The notes beneath the pieces are model-generated. The model saw only the letters and a list, made by a program, of their open reading frames with translations, searched no databases and was not told the DNA's origin. A stretch of DNA of 64,000 nt from JAUQQI01 sp042408785 (lineage in GTDB: Bacteria; Chloroflexota; Dehalococcoidia; JAUQQI01). The position numbers and the translations under genes were made by a program. Positions 32,955-41,685 of this stretch are shown here, in pieces; positions within the stretch are counted from its first letter, which is position 1; each line of letters begins with the position of its first letter. Location: the NCBI GenBank assembly GCA_042408785.1, contig JBHOQU010000032.1, positions 54,234-118,233 on the forward strand, given 5' to 3'.

Positions 32955-33688
32955 TGGAGCTGCGCATCGGCTATTTTTACCCCGACGAGCTCAACCTCTA
33001 CGCCGACCGGGGCAACGTCATCTGCCTGGTCCAGCGCTGCCGGTGGCGGGGAATCGACGTCCGGGTGGTGCCGGTGGAGCTTAGGGAGCAGTTCAACCCC
33101 GACGACTTCGACCTCCTGATGCTGGGTGGGGGACAGGATCGAGACCAGCGGATCGTGGCCGAGGACCTGGTAGGGGTGAAGGGTGAGGCCCTGCGGGCGG
33201 CGGTGGAGTCGGGGGTGGTGGTGCTGGCGGCCTGCGCCGCTTACCAGCTTCTGGGCCACTATTACCAGCCGGCCGAGGGCGAGCCGATCCGGGGGCTGGG
33301 CATCTTTGATGCCTACACCATCCACCCCGGTCCCAGCGAGCCGCGGTGCATCGGCAACATCGTCGTGGAATGGCAGGGCCGGACCCTGGTGGGGTTTGAA
33401 AACCACGGCGGCCGGACGGTCCTCGGCCCGGGGGCCGCCCCCCTGGGGCGGGTGGTGGTCGGCTTCGGGAACAACGGCCAGGACGGCACCGAAGGGGCGG
33501 TCTATAGATCCGCCTTCGGCACCTACATGCACGGGTCCCTCCTGCCTAAAAACCCCCATTTCGCCGACCACCTCATCTGGCTCGCCCTAAAGCGCCGCTA
33601 CACCGACGTGACCCTAGCCCCCCTGGACGACCGGCTGGAGCTGGCGGCCCATCAGGCGGCAATCCAGCGGGCCAAGGCGGGGGATTAG
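32954..33688 (+). CDS. gatD: Lipid II isoglutaminyl synthase, glutaminase subunit
   Basis: This 244-residue CobB/CobQ-type class I amidotransferase supplies ammonia to MurT. The nucleophile is the Cys in LAACAAYQLLG near residue 94 and the catalytic His is in TYMHGSLLP near 192. Overlapping start and stop with murT ensure equal expression of the two subunits. D-isoglutamine amidation is common in Gram-positive bacteria and Chloroflexota, which supports a monoderm host. Confidence 0.95.
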   Translation: MELRIGYFYPDELNLYADRGNVICLVQRCRWRGIDVRVVPVELREQFNPDDFDLLMLGGGQDRDQRIVAEDLVGVKGEALRAAVESGVVVLAACAAYQLLGHYYQPAEGEPIRGLGIFDAYTIHPGPSEPRCIGNIVVEWQGRTLVGFENHGGRTVLGPGAAPLGRVVVGFGNNGQDGTEGAVYRSAFGTYMHGSLLPKNPHFADHLIWLALKRRYTDVTLAPLDDRLELAAHQAAIQRAKAGD

Positions 33689-33692
33689 GCCC

Positions 33693-34436
33693 GTGTCGGC
33701 CCTGACCGCGGCCGTGGTCGCCCTGGGCGTCTTTTTCGGGGGCTTTGTCAAGGCCACCCTCGGCCTCGGCTTTGGGGTAGCCTCAACCCCTATATTGAGC
33801 TTGGTGCTCAACCCCCGACTGGCCATCACCATCCTGAGCATCCCCAGTTTCGTCTCCAGCCTCTGGGTGGCGGCCCAGGCCGCCCGGAACTGGCAGGCCC
33901 TCCGACCCCTCGGGCCCCTGGTGCTGGGCCTCTGGCCCGGGGTGATTTTGGGAGCCTGGGCCCTCAAGATTCTGCCCATCCGGTGGGTCCAGCTGATGGT
34001 TGGCGTTCTGGTGGTCTCTTACGTGGCGACCACCGTTTTTAACCCCGAGTTTCGACTCCCGGCCGGCCTGGTAAAGCCCGTGGGGTTCATCGTGGGCCTG
34101 GTCACCGGGGTTCTGGTGTCGTTAGGCAATATCGCCGGGCCCATCTTGGCCATCTACCTCCGGAGCATCGGCTACGTGAAGTTAGATTTCGTCTTCGGGG
34201 TGGGGGCCATCCTGACCATTTCCACGGGCGGCCAGGTGGTAAGCTACGTCGTCACGGGTCTGCTTGGTCCCACCGAGGCCCTTTACGGTCTGCTCGCCTG
34301 CATTCCCCTGGCCGCCGGGATGGTGCTGGGCTTCGCCTTCCAGGCCCGGCTTTCGGTTCAGGCATACAACCGGGTGTTGCTGACGGCCCTTTTTCTGCTG
34401 GGCCTGAACCTGATTGTTACGGGCCTCGTGGGCTAG
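33693..34436 (+). CDS. TauE/SafE family membrane permease
   Basis: This 247-residue protein has about eight membrane helices in two repeated halves. The family pattern is seen as GFVKATLGLGFGVASTP at residues 11-27 and again as LVTGVLVSLGNIAGPIL near 130. TauE/SafE proteins move sulfite, sulfoacetate or other small organic anions. The GTG start is four bases after the gatD stop, so it is co-transcribed with murT-gatD. The substrate is unknown and the link to cell wall amidation is not obvious. Confidence 0.88.
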   Translation: MSALTAAVVALGVFFGGFVKATLGLGFGVASTPILSLVLNPRLAITILSIPSFVSSLWVAAQAARNWQALRPLGPLVLGLWPGVILGAWALKILPIRWVQLMVGVLVVSYVATTVFNPEFRLPAGLVKPVGFIVGLVTGVLVSLGNIAGPILAIYLRSIGYVKLDFVFGVGAILTISTGGQVVSYVVTGLLGPTEALYGLLACIPLAAGMVLGFAFQARLSVQAYNRVLLTALFLLGLNLIVTGLVG

Positions 34437-34454
34437 GCCGAATTTGCCCAAAAA

Positions 34455-34481
34455 CTGGGGCAGGCTTTAAGCCTGCCCCAG
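34455..34481. terminator. Strong inverted repeat, probable bidirectional terminator
   Basis: CTGGGGCAGGCTT (34455-34467) and AAGCCTGCCCCAG (34469-34481) form a stem of at least 11 bp with a TTTAA loop. On the minus strand it is followed by TTTTTGG, a proper T-run for transcripts coming from nrdJ. On the plus strand the tail is weaker. It sits exactly between the convergent tauE-like gene and the nrdJ unit. The sequence also resembles interspersed REP-type palindromes. Confidence 0.75.
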
Positions 34482-34502
34482 AGTCCTTCCCGAAGGGCCT
34501 GA

Positions 34503-34739
34503 TCAGGGGCGTCGGGACCGGCGCCGGAGCCAGGCCTGCGGCCTGACGACAAACCGACGCCCGTCGGTGCAGCGCAGGACGGCTGGCTGGCGCTGCCCCT
34601 TAAGCCACCGGTAAACCAGCGACATGCGGCCGGGGGCTACAATGACGGTGAGCCAGGCCTTCCGGGCGGCCAGGCGGTTGCGGTGCAGGTGGCCGGGGCT
34701 GCTGGCCCGCCCCCTCACCCGGCGGCCCGGCTTCAGCAC
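34503..34739 (-). CDS. Small basic protein of unknown function
   Basis: This is a possible 78-residue protein, very rich in Arg, with a middle segment KAWLTVIVAPGRMSLVYRWLKG. It would start at a GTG overlapping the nrdJ stop by seven bases and end just before the inverted-repeat terminator. The position inside the transcript and the ordered hydrophobic/basic pattern favour a real gene. The absence of a ribosome site and of any recognised family argues for caution. Confidence 0.45.
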   Translation of the reverse strand: MLKPGRRVRGRASSPGHLHRNRLAARKAWLTVIVAPGRMSLVYRWLKGQRQPAVLRCTDGRRFVVRPQAWLRRRSRRP

Positions 34740-37063
34740 TCGCTGTAGCCGCACGAAAGGCATTTGGCACATCCTTCCTCGTAAACCAGTGTTGCCTGGC
34801 CGCATTCAGGGCACAGGTCGGCGGTCTTGCCGGCAGGGCCGGCCTCCACCTCGGCGGTCTGGCCCCGGACGGCTGGCGCGGTCTCCGGTGCCATCCGGGG
34901 CCGGGCCTCGCCGACCTCTTCGGCCAGCACGTGGGCGATGGCGTCGGGCAGAGACCTTACCCGCGTCGGGCCGAAGCCCAAGGGCCGGGCGCCCCCGATG
35001 TCCTTGAGCTGTTCCACCACCTGCCTGACCCGCTCCGTGGGGGTCATCGGGGAGGGCAGCCTCAACACCAGGGATATGAGCCTTCCGATGGCCTCGGCCA
35101 CGGCCTGGACGTCGGACCCTGCCTTGCCCACGTTGATAAAGACCTCGAAGGGCTCGCCCGTCCCGTTCCGGTTAACGGTGATGAAGGCGGTGCCTAAGGG
35201 CGTCTCCTGCCGGTAGGTGCGGCCCTCCACCACGTGGGGCCTCGGTTTAACCTGCAGGGCTGGGGCCGCCGGGGGCGCTTCGGCCGCGGCGGGCCGAACT
35301 TCAAGGGTCAGCTTCGGCTTTGCCCCCAGGTGGAGCACCTGCTGGCCCTTGGAGCCGTGCCGGAAAACCGTGATCCCCAGGCAGCCCAGCTCCCACGCAA
35401 GCATATACGCCCGGGAAACGTCCTCCCGGGTGGCCTCGTGGCGCAGGTTTATCGTCTTCGATACCCCGTTGTCGGTGTGCTTCTGGAAGGCCGCCTGCAT
35501 CCGGACGTGCCATTCCGGGTCGATTTCGTGGGCGGTGACGAACACCCGCCGGATGTCCGCCGGTATCGCCTCGATGCCCTCTAAAGTCCCCTGCTCGATG
35601 ACCCGCTCCATTATATCGGGCCGGTAGATTCCCCGCCGGCGGGCGGTCTCCTCGAAGATGGGGTTGACGAACGTAAGGTGCCGCTCGCCCACAATGTGGG
35701 AGTAGGCGATGGCAAAGAGGGGCTCGATGCCCGAGGAGCAGCCGGCGATGATGGAGATGGTCCCGGTGGGGGCAATGGTGGTGACGGTGGCGTTTCTTAG
35801 GGGCCGTCCGTTCCGGTAGATGCTGTGGGGCCAGTTGGGGAAGGGTCCCCGCTCGACGGCCAGCCGGGCCGACTCGTCGTGGCCGACCTCCCGGATGAAC
35901 CCCATCACCTTCTCGGCCAGGTTTACCGCCTCTTCGGAGTCGTAGGGGATGCCCAGCAGTAAAAGCATGTCCGCCCAGCCCATCACCCCGAGGCCGATGC
36001 GGCGGTTCGCCTTTACCTCGGCGTCGATCTCCTTCAGCGGGTACGGGTTCACCTCGATGACATCGTCCAGGAATCGGACGGCAAGGCGCACCGTCCGCTC
36101 CAGGCCCGCCCAGTCGATGCGGGCCTCGGCCTCCTTAAGGTCCTTGACCCATTCGCCGGGCTTTACGAACTTGGCCAGGTTTATCGACCCGAGGTTGCAG
36201 GCGTCGTTGGGGGCCAGGGGCTGCTCACCGCAGGGGTTGGTGGCCTCGATGGTTTCCAGGTCGGGGACGGGGTTGGCCCGGGAGCGGTTTATACGGTCGA
36301 TGAAGACCAGCCCCGGGTCGCCGGTGCGCCAGGCGGCGTCCACGATCTTGTCCCAGACGTCCCGGGCCCGGAGCTTCCCCACCACCTCCCCGGTGTGGGG
36401 GGCAATGAGCTCATACTCTTCGTCCTTCTCCAGGGCCGCCATGAACCGGTCAGTGATGGCCACGGAGATATTGAAGTTGGTTATCCCCCCGTCCAGCTTG
36501 CAGGTTATGAACTCCAGGATATCCGGGTGGTCTACCCGGAGGATGCCCATGTTGGCCCCCCGGCGGGTCCCCCCCTGCTTTACGGCCTCGGTGGCGGCGT
36601 CAAAAACCCGCAGAAAGCTTACGGGACCGGAGGCCTTGCCGCCGGTGGAGCGCACGATGCTGTCCTTGGGCCGGAGCCTGGAAAAGGCGAAGCCGGTGCC
36701 GCCCCCCGACTTGTGGACGATGGCGGCCCGCTTTATCGCCTCGAAAATCCCCTCCAGGGAATCCTCTACCGGCAGGACGTAGCAGGCCGAGAACTGCAGG
36801 CCGTTCTCCTTGCCGGCATTCATCAGGGTTGGGGAGTTCGGCAGGAAGTAGTGGTCGACCATCAGGTCGTAAAAGCTCTGGGCGACGGCCCGGACCTCGG
36901 CCTCGGACTTGCCCCAGCGGCGCTCGGCCTGGGCGATGGCCCAGGCGACCCGCCAGCACATCCCCTCGGGCGTTTCCCCGGGGGCAAGGTAGCGCTCCTT
37001 AAGGACCCTTAAGGCCGCATCCGTCCAGACGCCCTGCCTGAGACCAGGGGCAGCCTCAACCAT
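34733..37063 (-). CDS. nrdJ: Adenosylcobalamin-dependent (class II) ribonucleotide reductase
   Basis: This 776-residue enzyme reduces ribonucleotides using a B12-derived thiyl radical and needs no oxygen. The substrate-binding core shows LQFSACYVLPVEDS with an active-site Cys, HKSGGGTGFAFSRLRP, NPCGEQPLAPNDACNLGSIN and APTGTISIIAGCSSG. The C-terminus ends in a CPEC...CLSC zinc-ribbon-like Cys array that can shuttle reducing equivalents. The ATG has a strong GGGAGGT site. Two NrdR boxes lie just upstream. No class I or III reductase is visible, so this may be the main route to DNA precursors. Confidence 0.96.
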   Translation of the reverse strand: MVEAAPGLRQGVWTDAALRVLKERYLAPGETPEGMCWRVAWAIAQAERRWGKSEAEVRAVAQSFYDLMVDHYFLPNSPTLMNAGKENGLQFSACYVLPVEDSLEGIFEAIKRAAIVHKSGGGTGFAFSRLRPKDSIVRSTGGKASGPVSFLRVFDAATEAVKQGGTRRGANMGILRVDHPDILEFITCKLDGGITNFNISVAITDRFMAALEKDEEYELIAPHTGEVVGKLRARDVWDKIVDAAWRTGDPGLVFIDRINRSRANPVPDLETIEATNPCGEQPLAPNDACNLGSINLAKFVKPGEWVKDLKEAEARIDWAGLERTVRLAVRFLDDVIEVNPYPLKEIDAEVKANRRIGLGVMGWADMLLLLGIPYDSEEAVNLAEKVMGFIREVGHDESARLAVERGPFPNWPHSIYRNGRPLRNATVTTIAPTGTISIIAGCSSGIEPLFAIAYSHIVGERHLTFVNPIFEETARRRGIYRPDIMERVIEQGTLEGIEAIPADIRRVFVTAHEIDPEWHVRMQAAFQKHTDNGVSKTINLRHEATREDVSRAYMLAWELGCLGITVFRHGSKGQQVLHLGAKPKLTLEVRPAAAEAPPAAPALQVKPRPHVVEGRTYRQETPLGTAFITVNRNGTGEPFEVFINVGKAGSDVQAVAEAIGRLISLVLRLPSPMTPTERVRQVVEQLKDIGGARPLGFGPTRVRSLPDAIAHVLAEEVGEARPRMAPETAPAVRGQTAEVEAGPAGKTADLCPECGQATLVYEEGCAKCLSCGYSEC

Positions 37064-37093
37064 CTTGGCACCTCCCGCCTGAAATTAAAGCTC

Positions 37094-37111
37094 ACCACAA
37101 TATATTGTGGT
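37094..37111. promoter_or_regulatory. NrdR box 1 (perfect 18-base palindrome)
   Basis: ACCACAATATATTGTGGTT is centred here, and its inner 16 bases match the NrdR consensus (acaCwAtATaTwGtgt). It lies just downstream of the predicted nrdJ transcript start (about 37114), where a repressor would block elongation or initiation. NrdR is a zinc-finger ATP-cone repressor of ribonucleotide reductase genes, and its gene is not in this window. Confidence 0.85.
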
Positions 37112-37120
37112 TGCATTAGG

Positions 37121-37149
37121 AGGCTAGCACAATATACGGGATACGTCAA
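37121..37149 (-). promoter_or_regulatory. nrdJ promoter with NrdR box 2 in its spacer
   Basis: On the minus strand TTGACG (37149-37144) and TAGCCT (37126-37121) are 17 bases apart. The spacer holds a second, half-conserved NrdR box (37127-37142) sharing CACAATATA with box 1. The two boxes are exactly 32 bases apart, three helical turns, as in known NrdR operators. Confidence 0.7.
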
Positions 37150-37220
37150 GGCATTCTGCCCGGGGCTTCTCCACATCCCCTAAATTCTTGTTGAAGAGTC
37201 CTGGAAAACTTTTAAGCCGG

Positions 37221-38117
37221 CTACTTGGGACTCCGGCCGGCCGGTTGGGAGGCCCCCAGGGGCAGGCTGCGCAGAAACTCCCGGAGTTCCGGGCCGATTT
37301 CGGGGTCTTTAAGGCCGAGGCTTATGGTGGCCTTGATGAGGCCCAGGGGGGTGCCGGCGTCGTGGCGGGTGCCCTCGAACTCGTAGCCGTAGATGGCCTG
37401 CCGCTCCAGAAGGAGCTTGAGGCCGTCGGTGAGCTGGATCTCGCCGCCGCGGCCCGGCGGGGTTCGCTCAAGGTATTCAAAGATTTCGGGGGTCAGGATG
37501 TAGCGGCCGACGATGGCCAGGTTGGAGGGGGCCTCGGCCGGGTCGGGCTTCTCCACCAGGTCCTGCACCTGATAGACCCGGTGGGCGATGGGCTTGGGCG
37601 AGATGATGCCGTAGCGGGAGGTCGCCTCCGGGTCGACCCGCTCGATGGCGATGACGCTGCACTTATAGCGCTCAAAGACCTGCAGCATCTGCTTCATGGC
37701 CGGCACCGGGGCGTCGATGATGTCGTCGGGCAGAAAGACCGCAAAGGGCTCGTCGCCCACCAGGTCTTTGGCCACCAGGATGGCGTGGCCGAGGCCCAGC
37801 TGCTCCTTCTGGCGCAGGTAGGCGATGGAGGCCAGGTCGGTGATCCGGCGGACCTCCTCCAGCATCTTCGTGTCGCCCTTGCGGGCGAGCACGTACTCCA
37901 GTTCAAAGGAGCGGTCAAAGTGGTCCTCCATCGGCCGCTTCAAGCTGTTGGTGATAATGATGACCTGGTGGATGCCCGAAGCCACCGCCTCCTCAACCAC
38001 CCACTGGATGATGGGCTTGTTAACCAGCGGCAGGGACTCTTTCGGCAGAGCCTTAGTGGCCGGTAGCAGCCGGGTTCCCCATCCCCCGGCCGGTACCACC
38101 GCCTTGCGAATCTTCAT
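37221..38117 (-). CDS. galU: UTP-glucose-1-phosphate uridylyltransferase
   Basis: This 298-residue enzyme makes UDP-glucose. The N-terminal KAVVPAGGWGTRLLPATKALPKE is the nucleotide-binding signature and VEKPDPAEAPSNLA is the conserved sugar-phosphate region. UDP-glucose would feed the polyprenyl-sugar and surface-glycan enzymes elsewhere in the window. The ATG follows GGAGACGG. Its first 65 bases overlap the end of the AI-2E family gene in another frame, an unusually long overlap. Confidence 0.95.
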   Translation of the reverse strand: MKIRKAVVPAGGWGTRLLPATKALPKESLPLVNKPIIQWVVEEAVASGIHQVIIITNSLKRPMEDHFDRSFELEYVLARKGDTKMLEEVRRITDLASIAYLRQKEQLGLGHAILVAKDLVGDEPFAVFLPDDIIDAPVPAMKQMLQVFERYKCSVIAIERVDPEATSRYGIISPKPIAHRVYQVQDLVEKPDPAEAPSNLAIVGRYILTPEIFEYLERTPPGRGGEIQLTDGLKLLLERQAIYGYEFEGTRHDAGTPLGLIKATISLGLKDPEIGPELREFLRSLPLGASQPAGRSPK

Positions 38118-39228
38118 CTTCCGTCTCCTCGCCCGGTAGGGTTATCTTGGAGCGGTCCTCTTCGGGTAAAGTCCGTTTGTATAGATAAAGTCCCATCGAA
38201 TAGAGAATGCCGGCGACGGGCACCCCGAAAAGGGCGCCCCAAACCCCGGCGACCTTGATGCCGGCCAGCAGGGCAAAGAACACCAGCAGCGGGTGAAGGC
38301 CCACCGACGACCCCATTATTCGGGGCCCCACAATGTTAAATATAGCGAACTGCAGGGCCAGCAGGACGGCCGCCACGGCCGCCGCCTTGAGCCACGACCC
38401 GGTTATCCCGGCCAGGGCCACCACCGGGACCATCGCTATGAGGGGCCCGATGAGGGGCACCAGCACCGAGAGGCCGTTGATTATCCCGAGGGGCAGGGCG
38501 TAGCCGGTGCCGCTCACCCAGGCCACCAGGCCGGTGCCCACCCCGAGGGCCACCATCTGGACGGCCGTAACCCGCAAGAAGCCGCCGACAGTCCGGTCAA
38601 CGGTCGCAAAGAAAAAGCTCACCTCCTTGCGAACCCCAACCGGCACCACCAGGGTGATGGCCGCATTCAGCCGGTCCCAGTCGGCGCTTATAAAATACGA
38701 GAGCACAATGACCAGCAGTAGCGAGGTGAGGCCGGTGGCGATCCCCTGGAGGACCGCCAGGATGCTGTTGGTAATGAGCTCGCCGGAGGCCCCCAGGCGC
38801 TGGCCGAAGGCGGCCGGGTCGACCAGGGCCGTGGCCTCGGCCGGAATCCCCAGCTCCCGGACCAGCCGTTCCCAACTCTGAAGCAGGCCCGGGATGGGCC
38901 TTACCAGCTCGGGGAGGGCCAGGGCCAGCTGTTCCACCTGCGCAACGGCCGCCGGGATGATCACAAACCCGAGGACCACCAGGATGCCCAGGAGGCCGAA
39001 GTAAACCATGAAGACCCCGAGGGCGCGGCTCACCCGCAGGTCCGCAACGAGACCCCGAACCAGCGGGTTGAGGATATAAGCAAGGATCCAGGCGAGCAGA
39101 AATAAAAGGAGCACATCGAAAAGCAGGAAAACGATGCGGATAAAGACGCCGGCCAGGTAGATGCTCAGGGCGACCGTTCCGAGGATCAAGAAAATGCGGA
39201 GGATGCGCAGGGTAAGCGGGTCAAGCAT
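38053..39228 (-). CDS. AI-2E family transporter (PF01594)
   Basis: This 391-residue protein has about eight membrane helices. It shows family features such as LNPLVRGL early in the chain, a large loop with sparse charges (residues about 90-150), and a C-terminal bundle with GLSVLVPLIGP and GSSVGLHPLLVFFALLAG. Family members export autoinducer-2 or act as Na+/H+ antiporters, so the substrate is open. The acidic tail after the last helix (EETEDEDSQGG) is encoded over the start of galU. A TATAAT lies only about 13 bases upstream of the ATG, suggesting a near-leaderless transcript. Confidence 0.88.
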   Translation of the reverse strand: MLDPLTLRILRIFLILGTVALSIYLAGVFIRIVFLLFDVLLLFLLAWILAYILNPLVRGLVADLRVSRALGVFMVYFGLLGILVVLGFVIIPAAVAQVEQLALALPELVRPIPGLLQSWERLVRELGIPAEATALVDPAAFGQRLGASGELITNSILAVLQGIATGLTSLLLVIVLSYFISADWDRLNAAITLVVPVGVRKEVSFFFATVDRTVGGFLRVTAVQMVALGVGTGLVAWVSGTGYALPLGIINGLSVLVPLIGPLIAMVPVVALAGITGSWLKAAAVAAVLLALQFAIFNIVGPRIMGSSVGLHPLLVFFALLAGIKVAGVWGALFGVPVAGILYSMGLYLYKRTLPEEDRSKITLPGEETEDEDSQGGGTGRGMGNPAATGH

Positions 39229-39240
39229 AACCGCTTTCCA

Positions 39241-39279
39241 ATTATAGCACCGGGTGGGCCGGGCCGGTCATGGTATAAT
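39241..39279. promoter_or_regulatory. Back-to-back extended -10 promoters
   Basis: On the minus strand TGCTATAAT (TATAAT at 39246-39241) drives the AI-2E family gene with a predicted start near 39234 and a leader of about 6 bases. On the plus strand TGGTATAAT (TATAAT at 39274-39279) drives the DRTGG gene with a 28-base leader that includes AGGAGA. Both have the TGn extension and neither has a clear -35. Confidence 0.7.
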
Positions 39280-39313
39280 CGTGGGATTCACACGGACCTG
39301 GCAGGAGACACCG

Positions 39314-40375
39314 ATGACGAGGCTGCTGGTAGCGTCGCCTGCGCCCCTCTCCGGCAAGACGGCCTTCATCGCCGGCCTGGGCCTCCACCTGCGCAAGGCC
39401 GGCCTTCAGGTGGGCTATTTTAAGCCCGTCGCTGTCCCCAAGAAGCGGGCCGACGGCCAGACCCTGGACACGGACCCCATCTTCATCCGGGCCGCCCTGA
39501 GCCTGACCGAATCGGAGGACCAGCTGGCGCCGGTGGCGTATCAGACCCCCGACTGGGAAGACTACGTGGCCGACCCCGGGCAGGTGGTGGGACGGGTTCG
39601 GGAGGCCCTGGGCCAGGTTGCGGCCGGCAAGGACGTTCTCCTCATCGAGGCCCCCGAGGACCTGGCCACCGGCGGAAGTCTGGGCCTTTCGGCGGCCGAG
39701 CTGGCCGCGGAGGCCGACGCCGCCGTTATCCTTATCCTCCGCTACCAGGGGGTGCCGTCGGCGGACCAGGCGGTGGTCTTCGGCCGGCACTTCGGCGGCC
39801 GGCTTAAGGGGGTGGTTTTTAATGCGGTGCCCCCGGAGCGGGCCGAGTTTGTCGAGGGGAAGCTGGGGCCGGCTGTTCAGGAGCGGGGTCTGCCCTGGCT
39901 CGGCTGGATTCCCCAGGCCCGGTTCATGCTGGCCCTCACCGTCAACGAGATCGCCAAGATCCTGGGCGGCCGGATAATAACGGCCCCGGAGAAGGGCGAG
40001 GAGCTGGTGGAGAACCTGATGATGGCCACCGTAACCCCCGATGCCAGCCAGAACTACTTCGGCCGCAAGCCCAACAAGGCCGTTATCGCCGCGGCGGACC
40101 GGCCGGATATTCACCTGGCCGCCCTGGAGACCCCCACTAAGGCTTTGATCCTGACGGGCAACTGGGTGCCCGACCCCATCGTCGTTGCCCGGGCCGAGGA
40201 GGACGGCGTTCCCATCGTGCTGGTGCCTTCGGGCACCCTGGCGACAGTGGAGGCCCTCGAGGCGGCCTACGGCCTGGGCAAGTTTGCCCAGCCGGCCAAG
40301 GTGAACCCCTTCGCCCGGCTCATGGCCGAGCACCTGGACATCGGCCGGCTGGTGGGACTGGCCAGGGGAAGCTGA
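39314..40375 (+). CDS. BioD-like ATPase / DRTGG domain protein (phosphotransacetylase N-terminal type)
   Basis: This 353-residue protein resembles the regulatory N-terminal half of long phosphotransacetylases without the catalytic domain. Residues 1-200 are a dethiobiotin-synthetase-like P-loop domain (VASPAPLSGKTAFIAGL, then FKPVAVPKK). Residues about 215-325 are a DRTGG domain (ITAPEKGEELVENLMMATVTPD, ALILTGN). Stand-alone versions are thought to sense a nucleotide or metabolite, but the function is unproven. The ATG follows AGGAGA, and a TATAAT lies at 39274. Confidence 0.85.
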   Translation: MTRLLVASPAPLSGKTAFIAGLGLHLRKAGLQVGYFKPVAVPKKRADGQTLDTDPIFIRAALSLTESEDQLAPVAYQTPDWEDYVADPGQVVGRVREALGQVAAGKDVLLIEAPEDLATGGSLGLSAAELAAEADAAVILILRYQGVPSADQAVVFGRHFGGRLKGVVFNAVPPERAEFVEGKLGPAVQERGLPWLGWIPQARFMLALTVNEIAKILGGRIITAPEKGEELVENLMMATVTPDASQNYFGRKPNKAVIAAADRPDIHLAALETPTKALILTGNWVPDPIVVARAEEDGVPIVLVPSGTLATVEALEAAYGLGKFAQPAKVNPFARLMAEHLDIGRLVGLARGS

Positions 40376-40416
40376 GCGGGCCGGCGCGGCCGGCAGTTCG
40401 CCCCGAGATTGGGCCG

Positions 40417-41685
40417 TTGGGACTGTGGCGGGTCCTTCTTTACCCATTTCAGGGGGTGGGCCGGGAGGTCCTCATCCTGGTGGCCGCCGGTTTCCTGGCC
40501 GGCCTCCCCTACGGCTTTTCCGGGCTGGTTCTACCCATTTACCTGAGCCGCCTCGGGGTCGACACGGGCACCATCGGCCTGCTTTTTACCCTGAGCTCCC
40601 TGGTCTACACGGCCCTGCTCATCCCCTCGGGCCTCCTTTCCGACCGCTACGGCCGGCGGCGCTTTGTGCTGCTGGGCACCGGCCTTTACGCCGTATCCTT
40701 CGGTTTCCTGGCCGCGGCCCGGGAACTGCCCGCGGTCGGGGCGGCCGTCCTCCTGGGGGGCGTCTACTTCGGCACGACCTCGGCCGCCTGGACGGCCCTC
40801 ATTGCCGGCCGGGTCCACCCGACCAACCACAGCCGGGCCTTCGCCCTCAACTCGGTGGCCTGGACGGCCGCCTCGGCCCTGGGCACCCTGCTGGGGGGCC
40901 TGCCCGAACTGCTTTCCCGCCTCGTTGGCCTGGAAATCTTGGAAACTTACCGGCTCCTTTTCGCGGGGGCCGCCGGCCTGGTGGGGGTTGCCTGGGTCCT
41001 GGTCTGGCTGGTGGGTGGGGATCAGGCCGTCACCACCCGGCTCTCCCTGGGAAATCTCGTGCCCCGCCGCTCCCGCCGCCTCCTGCTGAAGTATGCCGCG
41101 GTGGCCCTCTGGACCGGTGCGGCCTACGGCCTGGCCATCCAGCTTCTGCCCCTCTGGTTTTACTTTAGGTTTGGGGTGGATGAGGAGGCCCTGAGCGGCT
41201 GGTTTGCCCTGGGCAGTCTGATGGCCCTGCCCTCGGCCTACCTGGTGCCCTGGCTTGTCGGCCGGGTTCCCCTTCAGCGAATCCCGGTGGCCGTCTGGGT
41301 CGTGGCGGCCCTCACCCTGGTGGGCATTTCCCTTGCGCCCGACTACCGCCTGGCGGCCCTGATCTATCTATTTCGGAGCTTGGTCATCTTTATGAACATG
41401 CCGGTAATGCAGACGTTCCTGATGGGGCGGGTGCCGCCCGAGGAGCGGGGAGCGGCCGCGGCCTTAAGCGAGGCGGTCTGGGCCCTGGGGGCCACCCTGA
41501 CCCCGACTCTGGCCGGGCGCTGGCTCGAGGCCGGCCTCTACCAGGCCCCCCTCTGGGCGGCGGCCCTCTGCACCCTGACGGCGGCAACCCTTTTTCAGCT
41601 TTTGCTGAGTCCCGAGCCGCCCCTGCCCACCCCGAGCCTGCAGGTTACTGTTCCGCCGCGCAGTACGGGCAGACCTTCCATTTGA
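40417..41685 (+). CDS. Major facilitator superfamily transporter
   Basis: This 422-residue carrier has twelve predicted helices. The loop 2-3 signature is SDRYGRRRFV (about residues 72-81) and the equivalent in the second half is weaker. The N-terminus is MGLWRVLLYPFQG. The TTG start at 40417 has no good ribosome site, and a GTG at 40456 would remove the cytoplasmic N-terminus. The substrate is unknown, since MFS efflux and uptake types cannot be separated here. Its 3' end overlaps the convergent zinc ribbon gene by 41 bases. Confidence 0.85.
   Translation: MGLWRVLLYPFQGVGREVLILVAAGFLAGLPYGFSGLVLPIYLSRLGVDTGTIGLLFTLSSLVYTALLIPSGLLSDRYGRRRFVLLGTGLYAVSFGFLAAARELPAVGAAVLLGGVYFGTTSAAWTALIAGRVHPTNHSRAFALNSVAWTAASALGTLLGGLPELLSRLVGLEILETYRLLFAGAAGLVGVAWVLVWLVGGDQAVTTRLSLGNLVPRRSRRLLLKYAAVALWTGAAYGLAIQLLPLWFYFRFGVDEEALSGWFALGSLMALPSAYLVPWLVGRVPLQRIPVAVWVVAALTLVGISLAPDYRLAALIYLFRSLVIFMNMPVMQTFLMGRVPPEERGAAAALSEAVWALGATLTPTLAGRWLEAGLYQAPLWAAALCTLTAATLFQLLLSPEPPLPTPSLQVTVPPRSTGRPSI

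Noticed and set aside
37064..37200. Cobalamin riboswitch in front of the B12-dependent nrdJ
   Set aside because: The spacer is short, holds the NrdR boxes, and shows no B12-box sequence.
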